Shown: piece by piece, positions 62,710-64,000 of the stretch
How the letters are laid out: each line of letters begins with the position of its first letter
How positions within the stretch are numbered: position 1 is the first letter of the stretch
From: an uncultured Muribaculaceae bacterium
GTDB lineage: Bacteria > Bacteroidota > Bacteroidia > Bacteroidales > Muribaculaceae
Length of the DNA: 64,000 bases
NCBI GenBank assembly: GCA_944321715.1
Contig: CALUMJ010000004.1
Span: forward strand, 47,456-111,455
Direction of reading: 5' to 3'
Program-made: the position numbers and the translations under genes
The notes under the pieces: model-generated
What the model was told of the DNA's origin: nothing
The model's database searches: none
The model's input: only the letters and a program-made list of their open reading frames with translations

Positions 62710-63174
62710 TTATTCTTCTTCGTCGATGCGTTCCAACTTGAAGATTACAGGGCGGGTGCAGTCGTTGCAGCATGTAATCATCACTTTTTCGTCGTTAGTC
62801 CAGCCACGCATTATCGAGCCGCCTTGTAGCGCAGCATATACATAGCGGCTAATGCAGTCCCAAGCCTCGGCGCAGAAAGAGCCGTTGAGCATGCGGAAGA
62901 AATTGTCGCTATCCACCATTATCACTTGCCCTTCGCGGAAGTATGGGCATGGACCCGACTTAGGGTCGGCGAGATGCTTCTCTTGCAAGTCGTGGTAGCA
63001 TTCGCGTTTCATGACTGTGATTTTGCATTTGTGTTTCATAGTTGTGACGTCGTTTTTTAGTTTTGTGTTGCTGTTATATTCATACTCTTTTGTGCGAGCA
63101 AGCATTGGGCTGTCCGAGATGGCAACTTCCATGACCGATGCACCTGCTTGTCTGATAAATTTGCGCCTGTCCAT
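62710..63174 (-). CDS. TIGR04076-family protein with Tat-like N-terminus
   Basis: 154 residues. The C-terminal 100 residues show the TIGR04076 pattern: KITVMKRECYHDLQEKHL, SGPCPYFREGQVIMVD, NGSFCAEAWDCISRYVYAAL, GGSIMRGW, CCNDCTRPVIFKLE. The conserved Cys may hold a metal or cluster. The N-terminus MDRRKFIRQAGASV looks like a Tat (RR) signal, though the hydrophobic core is weak. Family function is unknown; members often accompany redox enzymes. Confidence 0.82.
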   Translation of the reverse strand: MDRRKFIRQAGASVMEVAISDSPMLARTKEYEYNSNTKLKNDVTTMKHKCKITVMKRECYHDLQEKHLADPKSGPCPYFREGQVIMVDSDNFFRMLNGSFCAEAWDCISRYVYAALQGGSIMRGWTNDEKVMITCCNDCTRPVIFKLERIDEEE

Positions 63175-63327
63175 GATAGGTAGGTTTTTTGTTTATGCAA
63201 AAATAATGTGCAATAGACAAAATTAAAATATGGGGCGAATTATTCAGGTATGGATAAATTTGTCACTATAAGTTAATGTTGGAGAAAATGGCTAACTTAG
63301 CATTCGGCGAAATATTTATGAATATAT

Positions 63328-63687
63328 ATGTACAAGAAGAAAATACCTTTGGATATAGATTGTTGTGTGAAGATTTCATTGGAAGTGATAGGCGGAAAGT
63401 GGAAAACGTATATCTTGTATGAATTAAACAAGGGGAAACGTCGTCCAAGTGAATTGCATAGGCTGTTTGTAGATGCAAGCCCGCGAGTCATCAACCGGCA
63501 GTTGCGTGAATTGGAATTGCATGGTATGATAAAAAAGGTTGTGTATCCCGAACTCCCTCCGCATGTGGAATATTCCATAACATAAGACGGCAAAAGTGTT
63601 ATGCCTATAATTTATATGTTGGAACAATGGGGTAACAGGTTCAGGGATAAAATGGTTAAGGTTTTAGAAGAGGATGCGCCAAAATAG
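63328..63687 (+). pseudogene. HxlR-family transcriptional regulator interrupted by an in-frame stop
   Basis: The frame 63328-63687 would encode a 119-residue HxlR winged-helix regulator: DIDCCVKISLEVIGGKWKTY, the recognition region SPRVINRQLRELELHG and the wing PPHVEYSIT. A TAA at 63583-63585 follows EYSIT; after it the same frame continues DGKSVMPIIYMLEQWGNR and ends at a TAG (63685-63687). In intact members this segment reads straight through as the C-terminal dimerisation helix. The 85-residue product would keep the DNA-binding part but lose the helix. Confidence 0.8.
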
Positions 63688-63752
63688 ACCATTGCCAACA
63701 GTAAGAGAAAGGTGTGCCGAAATGCGAATTAATGTGATTTGCAGGGAAGCTA

Positions 63753-63920
63753 AGAAACTGTTTTGAGATTTTACAGAAATAGTTTTAGATTGAGTTCTTT
63801 GTTCTCATTTTGAGCGTCTTTTCGACCGTTTACGATTATTTTTCGACATTTAGCTCTTTAGACTTACTCGAAAAACAATCAAAATCACCTCGAAAATCCA
63901 TCTCAAGCCATCGAACAAAA
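63753..63920. repeat. Right-truncated copy of the MITE-like repeat (family A)
   Basis: It starts with AGAAACTGTTTT and follows the 61578 copy closely, including AATCAAAATCACCTCGAAAA and CCATCTCAAGCCAT-CGAACAAAA. Instead of the right terminal repeat it runs directly into a family B repeat. Confidence 0.75.
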
Positions 63921-63921
63921 A

Positions 63922-64000
63922 TTGAGGGTGTATCAAAATTGGCATCAATCTGGTTCGTAGGGACGCACGGCTCGTGCGTCCGAGTGCCGTAGGTTTTGTT
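63922..64000. repeat. Copy of family B repeat, cut by the window edge
   Basis: TTGAGGGTGTATCAAAAT followed by TTCGTAGGGACGCACGGCTC matches the left half of 6442-6590. No gene is seen between 63688 and the window end. Confidence 0.75.

Overview
The window comes from a member of the Bacteroidota, most likely the order Bacteroidales. The evidence is a SusC/SusD/SusE-type glycan-uptake locus, a PorU sortase of the type IX secretion system, an LL-diaminopimelate aminotransferase, a DUF6377-type membrane regulator, and repeated promoters of the Bacteroidota form TTTG-(19-21 nt)-TAnnTTTG. I cannot name the genus from sequence alone.

Layout. 1-13.7 kb is housekeeping: purM (cut by the window edge) and cdsA; a two-component system followed by a Pit-type phosphate transporter; a leftward operon tsaC / sugar-phosphate transferase / ClC channel / fmt; and an ABC-F ATPase. 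13.7-22.9 kb is the most unusual part. It is a tightly packed rightward operon that looks like a ribosomally synthesised, post-translationally modified peptide (RiPP) locus: a 39-residue candidate precursor ending GPCDMCWGDLSL, two radical-SAM/SPASM enzymes, three enzymes built like MiaB/RimO methylthiotransferases, an S9-type peptidase and an M42 aminopeptidase. Its only visible promoter lies between two 24-bp inverted repeats, each shaped like a tyrosine-recombinase site. That layout suggests an invertible (phase-variable) promoter. 22.9-31.2 kb is accessory: an AAA ATPase with a C-terminal DUF234-like region, tRNA-Lys, an ADP-ribosylglycohydrolase under an operator-like palindrome, and an AT-rich island with a MORN-repeat lipoprotein carrying a C-terminal AHH nuclease domain, its probable immunity protein and satellite genes.

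31.3-44.6 kb holds rpmE2, porU, a GH2 glycosidase and a divergent SusC-SusD-SusE locus. 44.7-54 kb is again core: two YtxH proteins, a holin-like membrane protein, prmA, kptA, pyrG, yidC, dapL, tsaE and birA. 54.1-56.3 kb is a small AT-rich leftward island with an orphan FtsZ C-terminal-domain-like protein, an agmatine-deiminase-family enzyme and an unknown protein. 56.4-64 kb has a sulfatase, manC, a DUF6377 regulator, an MBL-like secreted protein with an apparent frameshift, a TIGR04076-type protein and an HxlR regulator broken by a stop codon. Two families of short interspersed repeats also occur in the window.

How the genes work together. In the RiPP locus the precursor would be modified by the five radical-SAM enzymes and trimmed by the two peptidases. 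A hairpin after the precursor gene could set a high precursor-to-enzyme ratio. The MORN-AHH gene and the following gene form a toxin-immunity pair. The SusCDE genes with the GH2 enzyme form a compact polysaccharide utilisation locus. All functional statements are read from motifs and context; no database search was possible.
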